Assembly: GCA_035255945.1 (NCBI GenBank)
Contig: DATEZA010000123.1
Span: 1 to 64,000 of the forward strand
DNA length: 64,000 bases
Reading direction: 5' to 3'
DNA from: JAJPHC01 sp035255945
GTDB taxonomy: Bacteria; Acidobacteriota; Thermoanaerobaculia; Gp7-AA8
Below, in pieces: positions 39,667 through 48,257 of this stretch (its first letter is position 1; each line of letters opens with the position of its first letter). A program made the translations under genes and the position numbers. Below the pieces are notes generated by a model. The model was not told the DNA's origin and did not search any database. It was given only the letters and a program-made list of their open reading frames with translations.

Positions 39667-40137
39667 ATGATACGCGCCCGCATCATCACCTGCAGCGACG
39701 CCGCTTCGCGCGGCGAACGCGAGGATCGTTCCGGTCCGGCGGTGCGCGAGCTCCTCCAATCGAACGGCTGCGAAGTCGACGCCATCATCGTCGTGCCGGA
39801 TGACATCGACGCGATCGCCACTGCCATCGAGAACGCGACCGGCGACGGCGCGCGGCTCGTCGTCACGACCGGCGGCACCGGCATCGCGGCGCGCGACGTG
39901 ACGCCCGAGGCGACGGCGCGTGTGTGCGATCGCGAGGTGCCCGGATTCGGCGAGGTGATGCGGAGAACCGCGCATCCGATGGCTCCGCTGTCGCGCGCCG
40001 GCGCGGCGACACGTGGATCGGCACTCATCGTGAACTTACCCGGCAGTGAGCGCGGCGCCGTCGAGAACCTGAAGGCCGTGCTCAATCTGATTCCGCACGC
40101 ACTGCAGCTGCTCGCAGGCGATACAAAACACGCATGA
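39667..40137 (+). CDS. moaB: MoaB/Mog family molybdopterin-binding protein
   Basis: A 156-residue single-domain MoCF-fold protein that adenylylates molybdopterin in molybdenum-cofactor synthesis. TTGGTGIAARDVTPEAT is the characteristic binding loop, and the end has LIVNLPGSERGAVENL. MoaB and Mog cannot be separated with confidence from this alone; no other Mo-cofactor gene is near. The stop overlaps the namZ start (ATGA). Confidence 0.88.
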   Translation: MIRARIITCSDAASRGEREDRSGPAVRELLQSNGCEVDAIIVVPDDIDAIATAIENATGDGARLVVTTGGTGIAARDVTPEATARVCDREVPGFGEVMRRTAHPMAPLSRAGAATRGSALIVNLPGSERGAVENLKAVLNLIPHALQLLAGDTKHA

Positions 40138-41321
40138 CCGTACAGCCTGGCCTGGAAGTCCTTCTCGACGAGCCCGCTCCGATCCTCGGGCGCAAAATCG
40201 GACTCGTCACGCATCACAGCGCCGTCACCTCCGACCTGCAGCATGCCGTGCGTCTGCTCAATGCAGGACGCGGCTGGCAGCTCACCGCGCTCTTCGGTCC
40301 CGAGCACGGCATCTGGGGCGAAGCGCAGGACATGGCGCACGTCGAGTCGTCGACCGATCCGGTCACCGGCCTGCCGGTCTACTCGCTCTACGGGCGCAGC
40401 GAAGCCGATCTCGTCCCGCGGCGCGACGTGCTGAAGACGCTCGACGCGCTGGTCATCGATCTGCAGGACATCGGCTCGCGTTACTACACCTTCATCTACA
40501 CGATGGCCATCTGCATGCGCGAGGCGGCATCCCTCGGCCTGAAAGTCATCGTGCTCGACCGGCCGAATCCGATCGACGGCTATCACCTCGAGGGCAACAT
40601 CCGCGAAGAGAAGTACTCCAGCTTCGTCGGCATGTTCCCGCTGCCGACGCGCCACGGCATGACCGCAGGTGAACTAGCGCGCTATTTCAATGAAGTCTTT
40701 CATCTGCAGTGCGATCTGACCGTCGTGCCGATGCGCGGCTGGCGGCGCGGGATGTGGTGGGGCGACACGGGACTGCCGTGGGTGATCCCGTCGCCGAACA
40801 TGCCGACGGTCTTCACCGCGGCCGTCTATCCCGGCATGTGCCTGATCGAGGGGACGAATCTGAGCGAAGGACGCGGCACGACGCATCCGTTCGAGTTCTT
40901 CGGCGCGCCGTGGCTGAATCCGTTCAAGCTCGCCGACCGCTTGAACGCGCTGGAGCTGCCCGGCATCCGCTTCCGTCCGCACTACTTCCTCCCGCAATTC
41001 CAGAAGCACGCGGGGAAGGTGTGCGGCGGCGTCGAGCTGCACGTGACGAATCGCGGCACGTTCGAGCCGTATCGCACGGGACTGTGGTGTGTGAAAGTCG
41101 CGCGCGATCTCGATCCGGAGCATTTCGACTGGCGCCGCGAGACGTACGAGTTCGTGTCGGACCGCCTGGCGATCGATCTGCTCGCGGGCAGCGCGCGCTA
41201 TCGCGAGCTGGTCGAGAGCGGCGGCAACATCGAGGAGTGGTTCATGGAGTGGGAGAGCCCGCTGCGCGAGTTCGCGCGGATACGCGAGCAGTTCTTGCTG
41301 TATCGAGCCGCGGACGCGTAG
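40134..41321 (+). CDS. namZ: Exo-beta-N-acetylmuramidase NamZ (DUF1343)
   Basis: A 395-residue DUF1343 enzyme that releases terminal MurNAc from peptidoglycan fragments (known for NamZ, GH171). Blocks GPEHGIWGEAQDMAHVESS, DLQDIGSRYYTF, DRPNPI.G, LPTRHGMTAGELA and IEGTNLSEGRGTTHPFE are complete. No cleavable signal peptide is seen, so it may act in the cytoplasm or use another route. The overlap with the moaB-like stop implies coupling by position, not pathway. Confidence 0.87.
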   Translation: MTVQPGLEVLLDEPAPILGRKIGLVTHHSAVTSDLQHAVRLLNAGRGWQLTALFGPEHGIWGEAQDMAHVESSTDPVTGLPVYSLYGRSEADLVPRRDVLKTLDALVIDLQDIGSRYYTFIYTMAICMREAASLGLKVIVLDRPNPIDGYHLEGNIREEKYSSFVGMFPLPTRHGMTAGELARYFNEVFHLQCDLTVVPMRGWRRGMWWGDTGLPWVIPSPNMPTVFTAAVYPGMCLIEGTNLSEGRGTTHPFEFFGAPWLNPFKLADRLNALELPGIRFRPHYFLPQFQKHAGKVCGGVELHVTNRGTFEPYRTGLWCVKVARDLDPEHFDWRRETYEFVSDRLAIDLLAGSARYRELVESGGNIEEWFMEWESPLREFARIREQFLLYRAADA

Positions 41322-41403
41322 CCGGACAGCGGACGGACGATAATTGCGGGATGCGCAAGTTGGCTCTCGTCCGCTGTCCGCTATCCGTTGTCTGCTGTCC
41401 GGC
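41322..41403. repeat. Iterated 7-nt-word inverted repeat
   Basis: The left arm CCGGACAGCGGACGGACG faces a right arm of GTCCGCT, GTCCGCT, ATCCGTT, GTCTGCT and GTCCGGC. It lies between the namZ stop and the pseudouridine synthase start. The word run GTCTGCTGTCCGGCGT recurs at 58677-58692 inside the signal peptide of the VWA gene. Confidence 0.7.
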
Positions 41404-42072
41404 GTGATCGAAATCCTCTACGAAGATGACGCCCTCATCTTCGTCAACAAGCCTCCGAACCTGATCGTTCAGCGCGCCTATGACGCGGACGAGCCGGTGC
41501 TCCTCGAGCTCATCGCGAAGCAGCACGGCCACGTCTTTCTCATGCAGCGGCTCGATCGCGGCACGAGCGGCGTGATGTTTTTCTCGAAGCGCGCGGACGT
41601 CAACGCGAAGCTCACCCGGCAGTTCGAGACGAAGCGGATTCGCAAGCGCTACCTCGCGCTGTGCGAAGGGGAGCTCGCGGAGCGGCAGACGATCGACGCA
41701 CCGCTGGCGCGCGTCGGCGCGATCAAGTTCGCGGTGCGCGACGACGGCAAGCGCGCGGTCACGCACATCGAGCCGATCGAGGCGGCGAAAAACGGCTCGT
41801 TCGTCGGAATCATCCTGGAGACCGGACGCACGCATCAGATCCGCGTGCACTGCGCGGCGATCGGACATCCGTTGGCAGGTGATTGGCTCTATGGAGAGAG
41901 AAATGCCGCGCGTCCGATGTTGCACGCGGCCGAGCTCGTGATGACTCATCCCGTTACAAATAAACCGCTTTCCGTCACTGCGCCGCTGCCCGAGGACTTC
42001 GTCGAAGAGGCGCGGCGGCGCGGCCTCGAAACAGGACGAACCGACCTCGATTCGCCACACCTAAGTCATTGA
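41404..42072 (+). CDS. RluA-family pseudouridine synthase
   Basis: A 222-residue synthase converting uridine to pseudouridine in RNA. It has no S4 domain. The catalytic motif is MQRLDRGTSGVMFFSK (Asp in RLDRG), with a Gln where HRLD usually has His. ETGRTHQIRVHCAAIGHPLAGD is complete. The start is GTG 41404; the upstream frame reads through a repeat. The substrate position (rRNA or tRNA) is unknown. Confidence 0.88.
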   Translation: MIEILYEDDALIFVNKPPNLIVQRAYDADEPVLLELIAKQHGHVFLMQRLDRGTSGVMFFSKRADVNAKLTRQFETKRIRKRYLALCEGELAERQTIDAPLARVGAIKFAVRDDGKRAVTHIEPIEAAKNGSFVGIILETGRTHQIRVHCAAIGHPLAGDWLYGERNAARPMLHAAELVMTHPVTNKPLSVTAPLPEDFVEEARRRGLETGRTDLDSPHLSH

Positions 42073-42126
42073 ATTTGTTAGAATAATCGCTCCACGACGG
42101 CAGTTACGACAGGCATGAGGACGACC

Positions 42127-42564
42127 ATGAAACTCTGGACAAAAATGGCGATGGCGCTGTCGCTGATGCTCTTCCCCGTGATCGCATCGGCGCAGTTCAA
42201 GGACCTCGACACCGCGATGTCGAGCCTCTCCCGCGGCTTCGGCGGCGGTGACGCGTCGGCGATCGTCAGCGGCATCGGAGACGGAGATCAGGTCATGCTC
42301 CAGTTCCCCGGACTGGTGAACCAGAGCGGCTTCTTCGGCCGCGACCAGGCGACCTACCTGCTCGAGGGCCTTTTCAGCAAAGTGAAGCCCGCGTCGTTCG
42401 ATCAGCGCAGCACGCGCAAGGTCAGCGCCGAAGGCCAGTACTACATCGTCGCGAGCTGGACGATCCAGAACAACGGCAAGCCCGAAGCGCGCGACCTCTA
42501 CATCACGCTGAAGACGAAGGGCGATCACTGGTCGGTCGTATCGGTGCGCTCCGCGAGCAAGTGA
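42127..42564 (+). CDS. Secreted DUF4783-like protein
   Basis: A 145-residue exported protein: MKLWTKMAMALSLMLFPVIASA is the signal peptide. GAGG six bases before the ATG at 42127 favours this start over 42115. The mature domain is NTF2-like by pattern (GDASAIVSGIGDGDQVMLQF, LLEGLFSKVKPASF, DLYITLKTKGDHWSVVSV) and resembles DUF4783. It is followed after one base by the large kinase gene, so it may be a periplasmic partner of that sensor. Confidence 0.75.
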   Translation: MKLWTKMAMALSLMLFPVIASAQFKDLDTAMSSLSRGFGGGDASAIVSGIGDGDQVMLQFPGLVNQSGFFGRDQATYLLEGLFSKVKPASFDQRSTRKVSAEGQYYIVASWTIQNNGKPEARDLYITLKTKGDHWSVVSVRSASK

Positions 42565-42565
42565 T

Positions 42566-45500
42566 GTGCGCAGAGCAGTCCACGCAGCCTTATTCTTCCT
42601 GATCATCGCCGGCCTCATCGAGGCCGGCTCCTTTTTTTCTCTTCGCTCCATCGAGCAGACGTTCAACCGCCGCGCGGCGGATCACATCCGCGATGACGTG
42701 AGCTACGTCCGCCAGCGCGTGGCGACGGTCGAAGCGGAGCTCGACGCCACCGCCGACCGCATCGAAGGACGTCTCGCTGCGTTCCATCGCCAGCCGACGC
42801 AGGCCGAGCTCTTCGCGTTGCTGCGCGACGAAGTGCCGCCCTCGCGCACGCGCGGCGCGCGCATCCGCACGCCCGAGGGCGATCTGCTCGCGTGGTGGGG
42901 AGAAGAGCTGCGCGGCGCGGCGGCGAAGACGTACGAGTTCGATGCGACGAACCTCTACATCGTCCGCACGCGCGTCACCGGACGCTACGTCGTCGAGAGC
43001 TTCAAGCGCGTCGTCAATGCGCCGGGCATGGAGAGCTCGATCGATCCGAAGGACGATGAGTGGACCACCGACGCGATGTTCCACGCCGGATTCCTGCGGC
43101 AGGAACCGGGCACGGTGCGGCAGCTGATCGAGAAGCGTCCCGACGGCGAGCTCTGGATCGACATTACGCCGCGCTCGGTGCGCGAAGTGCTCGACACGAC
43201 GCGGATGAATGCGAACGATGCGGCGGCGACGCTGCTGAGCATCGGCGCGATCGTGGTGCTGTTGCTGCTGCGCAATCGCATCGCGACGGTGATCCTGATC
43301 GTCCTCGCGCGCGTCGCACTGCTCCCCGTCCACATCGTCGACGACCCCTTCCGCCTCCTCAAGTTCGACCTCTACGGCTCCCGCCTCCTCGGTCCCTTCA
43401 GTAAATCGCCCTTCGACCTCCTCGCGACGTCGGCCGCCATCGCCGCGATCGTCTTCGTCCTGACGAAGAAAAGTGTGGCGCCGCCGACCCGGCGGCGATC
43501 CCCCACCGAGATCGCCGGCGCCACACTCGTCCGGCTGCTCATCGCGGCTGCGGCCGCCGTCGGATACGTGCTGCTCGTCAGCAATCTCGTCGACAACTCG
43601 CGCGTGTCATCGCTCCCCGATCACATCGTGCCGTCGTCCGCCGCGCAGGCCGTGCTGCTCGCCTCGCTGCTCTGCCTCGCGTACGCCGTGCTGCGGCTGG
43701 CGCGCGTGTGGGAGTGGGGCGCGTGGGCTCCGCATCCCGCGCTGCGGATGCTCGTCACCGCGGTGCTCTGCGGAGTCGCGGTCTGGTATCCGGTGCAGCG
43801 CTTCGAGCGCGACGGCGCGCGGCGTTTCATCGCCGACACCTACGCGCCGCTCGTCGTCGGCGAAGCGGGACAGCTGCGCACGATGATCGAGGACACGCTG
43901 CACAACGAGTTCTCGCGCACGGAGCTGAGCAGCCTGCTGCCCGACGACTACCGGCGCATGAACCTCGAGGACCTCGCATACGCGCTCTGGCTTCGCAGCG
44001 ATCTGTCGAAGTGGCGCATCCCCGCCGTCATCACCGTCAGCGATGATTTCACCGGCAACCTGATCAGCCGCTTCGGTGTCGGACTGCCGCAATTCAACGA
44101 GCGCGGCACGACCATGGGGCACGAGGTGCTGCAGATCGGCAGCCTCACGCGCGACCTTTTGCATCACGACTTCGACGTGACCGCGTTCGGCACGACCATC
44201 GCGCGCGGCAGCGTGCACGTGGTCAATCCCGCCGATCCCGGCGCGACGTCGTTCGCCGATGTCTATCGCGACTTCTTCGAAACGGGGAGCGAGGACCTCA
44301 CCACCGGCCTGCACGGGCAGGGCGAGCCGGCGGTGTACGACAAGGACGGCAACTCGCACGGCTCGGCGAGCGTCCGCCTGCCGCAGAGCCCCGCGTGGTA
44401 CATCGCCACGCTGAAGCCGGGACGCGGCGTCTGGGTCACCGGCCCGCTCAACGATTCATCGGCGATCTATCTGCGCCGTACCGACGACGCGGTCTTCGCC
44501 TTTCCGCTCGCCATTCCCACCTTCGCGCAGCAGCTGCGCCGCGCGGGCGGCGTGGTGATCTGGGCCATCGCCGCGGCGCTGGCGGCGATCTTCATCCATT
44601 CCATTCCGACGCTCATCGACCTGCTCCGCCGCTTCCCGCACGGCTTCGGCTTCCGCGCGCGGACGGCGATGTATCTGACTACGGTTGTAGTCGTTCCGCT
44701 CGTCGTCTTCGTCCTCTTCGTCCGCGCCTATCTGGCGAACCGGCTCGAAGCGGAGTACGTCGACCGCGGACAGACCGCGCTCAATGCCGCGCAACGCGTG
44801 ATCGAGGATTACCTCGCATCGACGACGTCCGCGCCGCCGGAACAGGTGCTCGACGACGAGATCCTCAGCTGGCTCGCGCGCGTGATCGGGCACGACCTGC
44901 ACCTCTACCGCGGCGAGCAGCTCGTCGCGTCGAGCCGCCGCGATCTCTTCGCCGCACACGTCGAGTCGGAGCGATTGCCGGGCGACGTCTATTCGGCGAT
45001 CGTGGTCAACGGCAGGCAGCTCTTCCGCGCCATGCGTCGCGCCGGCTCGACGCAGTACGTCGAGATCTACAGTCCCATCTCGCTGGTGCGCGGCCGCAGC
45101 TACACGCTCGCGCTGCCGTTCATCGTGCAGGGACGGCAGATCGAAGCGCAGGTGAACGATCTGGCGACGACGATCTACATGCTCCTCGTGTTCATCGTGA
45201 TCGCCGCGATCGGTGTCGCGTTCCGCACCGCGAGCAGCGTCACGCGTCCGGTGCAGAGCCTCGTGGTCGGCGCGCGCGAAGTGGCCCGCGGCCATTTCGA
45301 TGTCGATGTCCGCGCCCCTTCCGATCCCGACCTCGGACTCCTCGTCACGACGTTCCGCGACATGGCGCAATCGCTTCGCCGTCAGCAAAACGATCTGCGC
45401 CACGAGCGCGATCGGTTGCAGACGCTGCTGGAGAACATCAACGCGGCCGTCGTCGTGCTCGACGGCGCGCGCAACGCCGGCACGATGAACGAAGCGGCGC

Positions 45501-46354
45501 GGCATCTCTTCCCCGCCGGCGAATTGCCGCCGGAGATCCGGGCGATGATCGACGATCACGTCGAATCGAAGGAGCTCGAGCTCGAGCACGATGGCAACGC
45601 GCGCACGTTCCGCGTCTCGATCATTCCGCTCCCCGAAAGCGAAGAGGAGATGGTGATTGCCGAGGACGTGACGGAGATCCTCCGCTCGAACCGGCTCGAG
45701 GCGTGGGGCGAGATGGCGCGGCAGGTCGCCCACGAGATCAAGAATCCGCTGACCCCGATCCAGCTCACTGCGGAGCATCTGCGCGCGGTGGCGGAGCGCG
45801 ACGATCCGGCGCTGCCGAGTGTCGTGCGCAGTGCGGTCGACAACATCCTGCGGCAGGTGGTGACGCTGCGCGAGACGTCGAAGGAGTTCAGCGATTACGC
45901 GTCGCTGCGGCAGGTGCATCGCCGTCCGTTGGATCTGAAGAAATTGCTGAGCGACATCGCGGCCGACTACTCCGCGAGCTCGGAGCGCGGCATCGATTTC
46001 CGCGCCGACATCGAGCCGACGACGCCGGGCAACTACTCCGGCGACGCACGCCTGCTGCGCGGCGCGATCGCCAATCTGATCGAGAACGCGTTCCAGTCCG
46101 CGCCCGGCGGACGCGTGCGGCTGATCAGTCAGGGCATCGATTCGAAGGCCGTGATCTCCATCGAAGACGATGGTCCCGGCGTCCCGGCCGAGCTGCTTCC
46201 GCGCATCTTCGACCCGTACTTTTCGACAAAGTCGACCGGCACCGGCCTCGGCCTTGCAATCGCGCGCAAGGCGATCGAGGAGCACGGCGGCAGCGTCCGC
46301 GCGGAAAACCTCGAGCCGGGATTCAGAGTGGAGATCGAGTTGCCGTTGAAATGA
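42566..46354 (+). CDS. Large multi-helix sensor histidine kinase (NtrY-like output)
   Basis: A 1262-residue kinase starting at GTG 42566. A first helix and an extracytoplasmic domain (30-220) are followed by a cluster of helices (about 225-405), a second large soluble domain (405-645), more helices near 650, 695 and 875, a HAMP region, and a PAS-like linker. HisKA is QVAHEIKNPLTPIQLTAEHL with His1056, and the ATPase has ENAFQSAPGG, DDGPGVP and GTGLGLAI. The output resembles NtrY kinases, but the N-terminal half is far larger than usual. A family B palindrome encodes residues 303-320 between helices. No response regulator follows. Confidence 0.88.
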   Translation: MRRAVHAALFFLIIAGLIEAGSFFSLRSIEQTFNRRAADHIRDDVSYVRQRVATVEAELDATADRIEGRLAAFHRQPTQAELFALLRDEVPPSRTRGARIRTPEGDLLAWWGEELRGAAAKTYEFDATNLYIVRTRVTGRYVVESFKRVVNAPGMESSIDPKDDEWTTDAMFHAGFLRQEPGTVRQLIEKRPDGELWIDITPRSVREVLDTTRMNANDAAATLLSIGAIVVLLLLRNRIATVILIVLARVALLPVHIVDDPFRLLKFDLYGSRLLGPFSKSPFDLLATSAAIAAIVFVLTKKSVAPPTRRRSPTEIAGATLVRLLIAAAAAVGYVLLVSNLVDNSRVSSLPDHIVPSSAAQAVLLASLLCLAYAVLRLARVWEWGAWAPHPALRMLVTAVLCGVAVWYPVQRFERDGARRFIADTYAPLVVGEAGQLRTMIEDTLHNEFSRTELSSLLPDDYRRMNLEDLAYALWLRSDLSKWRIPAVITVSDDFTGNLISRFGVGLPQFNERGTTMGHEVLQIGSLTRDLLHHDFDVTAFGTTIARGSVHVVNPADPGATSFADVYRDFFETGSEDLTTGLHGQGEPAVYDKDGNSHGSASVRLPQSPAWYIATLKPGRGVWVTGPLNDSSAIYLRRTDDAVFAFPLAIPTFAQQLRRAGGVVIWAIAAALAAIFIHSIPTLIDLLRRFPHGFGFRARTAMYLTTVVVVPLVVFVLFVRAYLANRLEAEYVDRGQTALNAAQRVIEDYLASTTSAPPEQVLDDEILSWLARVIGHDLHLYRGEQLVASSRRDLFAAHVESERLPGDVYSAIVVNGRQLFRAMRRAGSTQYVEIYSPISLVRGRSYTLALPFIVQGRQIEAQVNDLATTIYMLLVFIVIAAIGVAFRTASSVTRPVQSLVVGAREVARGHFDVDVRAPSDPDLGLLVTTFRDMAQSLRRQQNDLRHERDRLQTLLENINAAVVVLDGARNAGTMNEAARHLFPAGELPPEIRAMIDDHVESKELELEHDGNARTFRVSIIPLPESEEEMVIAEDVTEILRSNRLEAWGEMARQVAHEIKNPLTPIQLTAEHLRAVAERDDPALPSVVRSAVDNILRQVVTLRETSKEFSDYASLRQVHRRPLDLKKLLSDIAADYSASSERGIDFRADIEPTTPGNYSGDARLLRGAIANLIENAFQSAPGGRVRLISQGIDSKAVISIEDDGPGVPAELLPRIFDPYFSTKSTGTGLGLAIARKAIEEHGGSVRAENLEPGFRVEIELPLK
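43473..43526. repeat. Family B palindrome, 54 bp, in frame inside the kinase gene
   Basis: GTGTGGCGCCGCCGACCCGG at the left and GATCGCCGGCGCCACAC at the right. It spans exactly 18 codons and keeps the frame (VAPPTRRRSPTEIAGATL). It lies in a loop between predicted membrane helices. Ends match the copies at 3052 and 29239. Confidence 0.85.
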
Positions 46355-46357
46355 CGA

Positions 46358-46441
46358 TGGGTACGTGGGCGCGTGGGCTCGTGGGCGCGTGGGAACTGCG
46401 CCCCCGAGCCTACGAACCCACGTACCCACGCCCCCGTACCC
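46358..46441. repeat. Iterated 8-nt-word palindrome (GTGGG type)
   Basis: The left arm repeats GTGGGCGC, GTGGGCTC, GTGGGCGC and GTGGGAAC. The right arm repeats ACGAACCC, ACGTACCC, ACGCCCCC and GTACCC. It fills the 102-bp gap between the kinase stop and the CAP gene. Confidence 0.82.
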
Positions 46442-46456
46442 GCTAGAATCAAAACA

Positions 46457-47338
46457 ATGAAACGCGCCCTCATCAGCATCCTCGTTCTCTTCGCGAGCGC
46501 GCTCGCGCTGGGCGAGGGGCCGCTCGATGAAGTGCGCTTCACGCTGCGCCAGGAGTTCCTCCGCCTCATCAACTCCGACCGCAAACATCACGGACTGAAG
46601 CCGGTCGAGCTCGACGCGTGGACCTCGACGCTCGCCGACGAGTACTGCCGCACGCAGATCAAAAACGGCACGACCGGGCACTTCACCACCGACGGCCAGT
46701 CGCCGTACATGCGCTATTCGTTCGCCGGCGGCAACGACGGCGTCAGCGAGAACGCGGCCGCGTGGTCGGCGTCGTATCGCTTCAGCGACCGCGCGCTGTA
46801 CGAAATGATCCGCCGTTCCGAGGAAGCGATGATCGCGGAACGGTCACCGCATGACGGGCACCGGCGCACGATCCTCGATCCGTACGCGACGCACGTCGGC
46901 ATCGGCCTGGCGTGGGAAAAGGGGGAGTTCCGGCTGACGCAGGAGTTCGTCCGGCACTACATCGCGTGGTCACGCCGGCTGCCGCGCGCGGCGATGCTCA
47001 ACGACAGGATCACCGCCACGGGCCGGGTCGAACATGGCTATGTCGCCGACGCGATCAGCGTGCATTACGAGCCGCTCCCGCAGCCGATCTCGCCGATCAC
47101 CGCGAACGCGATCGACAGCTACTCGCTCCCCGATCGCCGCCGCGATTACGGCATCGGCGCCGGCGACGAGTTCTCGTTCAACGTCCCGTTCACCGAGGGG
47201 CCGGGGATTTACACCGTCGTGGTGTGGGTGCGGCATCCGGGCGGGAAGGAATCGTTCCCCGCGAGCAACGTCTCGATCCGCGTCGATCGTTCGGCGACGG
47301 GCGAGCCGTACCTGCTCTCCGGCGGCGGCATGCGATGA
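46457..47338 (+). CDS. Secreted CAP-domain (SCP/PR1-like) protein
   Basis: A 293-residue exported protein: MKRALISILVLFASALALG is the signal. The CAP domain (about 30-165) includes LRLINSDRKHHGLKPVELD, the acidic/His cleft residues GHFTTDG and SENAAAW, and HDGHRRTILDPYATHVGIG. The C-terminal 120 residues form a beta domain (PGIYTVVVWVRHPGG). Bacterial CAP proteins have no settled activity; binding is likely. The ATG at 46457 starts the signal; the frame upstream reads through a repeat. Its TGA is followed by the oxidoreductase start a few bases later. Confidence 0.85.
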   Translation: MKRALISILVLFASALALGEGPLDEVRFTLRQEFLRLINSDRKHHGLKPVELDAWTSTLADEYCRTQIKNGTTGHFTTDGQSPYMRYSFAGGNDGVSENAAAWSASYRFSDRALYEMIRRSEEAMIAERSPHDGHRRTILDPYATHVGIGLAWEKGEFRLTQEFVRHYIAWSRRLPRAAMLNDRITATGRVEHGYVADAISVHYEPLPQPISPITANAIDSYSLPDRRRDYGIGAGDEFSFNVPFTEGPGIYTVVVWVRHPGGKESFPASNVSIRVDRSATGEPYLLSGGGMR

Positions 47339-47339
47339 C

Positions 47340-48257
47340 ATGCCCGACTCCAACTCCATCTACGACTGCATCATCATCGGCGGCGGTCCCGCGGGCCTGA
47401 CCTGCGCGATCTTCCTCGGACGTTACCGCCGCCGCGTCCTCCTCTGCGACAACGGACGTCCGCGCAACTACGCATCGCGCGCGATTCATGGCTTCATCGG
47501 GCAGCACAACATCCCGCCCGGTGAGCTGCTGCGGCGCGGACGCGAAGAAGCGATCGCCGCAGGGGTCGAGGTCTGCGACTGCACCGTGTCGAGCATCGAG
47601 CGTGTCGGCGCCGACTTCTGCGTGACCACGACCGCCGGCACGATGCGCACGCGCCGCGTCGTGCTCGCGTACGGCGTGCGCGACATCGTTCCCGACATCC
47701 CGCACCTCACCGATTTCTATCCCGGCAGCGTCTATCACTGTCCCGACTGCGACGGCTACGAAGTCACCGGCAAGCGCGTCGGGATCATCGGCCGCGGCAA
47801 GCGCGCGGCGGGCCTCGCGCTCAAACTTTTGCAGTGGAGCAATGAGCTCACGATCTTCGTCGACGGGCAGCCGCGCGATTTTTCGCAGGAGCACACCTCG
47901 AAGTTGCTGGCCGAGGGGATCGGCGTGAAAGATGAAAAAGTGCTGGCGGTGACAGGGCACGGCGATCAGATCGCGCATGCGGTGCTGGAGACCGGCGAGC
48001 GCGTGGCGATCGATGCGCTCTTCTTTTCGATCGGCACCGTTCGCAGTTGCACGCTCGCCGAGGACCTCGGATGCAAGGTCTTCGAAGGTGAGCCGTGCAT
48101 CGTCGTTGACGATTACAAACAGACCAGCGTCGAAGGCGTGTACGCGATCGGCGACCTCGCCCCCGGCTCCCAACTCGCGGTGACCTCGGCCGCGGATGGT
48201 GCCGTCGCCGCGGTGGCGATCAACAAGTCCCTCCTCCCCCCGTCCCGCCTGGTGTAG
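47340..48257 (+). CDS. Thioredoxin-reductase-like FAD/NAD(P)H oxidoreductase
   Basis: A 305-residue flavoprotein. The FAD Rossmann motif is IIIGGGPAGLTCAIFL (11-26) and the redox pair is CPDC (Cys134, Cys137). GDLAPGSQLAVTSAADGAVAA is the C-terminal FAD region. The NADPH-binding motif is atypical (GIIGRGKRA), so it may be a ferredoxin-linked or other TrxR-like enzyme. The last residues and stop (LV then TAG) come from a family A palindrome (48251), and the gene's 3' end is triplicated downstream. Confidence 0.85.
   Translation: MPDSNSIYDCIIIGGGPAGLTCAIFLGRYRRRVLLCDNGRPRNYASRAIHGFIGQHNIPPGELLRRGREEAIAAGVEVCDCTVSSIERVGADFCVTTTAGTMRTRRVVLAYGVRDIVPDIPHLTDFYPGSVYHCPDCDGYEVTGKRVGIIGRGKRAAGLALKLLQWSNELTIFVDGQPRDFSQEHTSKLLAEGIGVKDEKVLAVTGHGDQIAHAVLETGERVAIDALFFSIGTVRSCTLAEDLGCKVFEGEPCIVVDDYKQTSVEGVYAIGDLAPGSQLAVTSAADGAVAAVAINKSLLPPSRLV

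Noticed and set aside
44456..46681. A 741-codon minus-strand frame opposite the NtrY-like kinase
   Set aside because: No recognisable domain; the kinase motifs lie on the plus strand.
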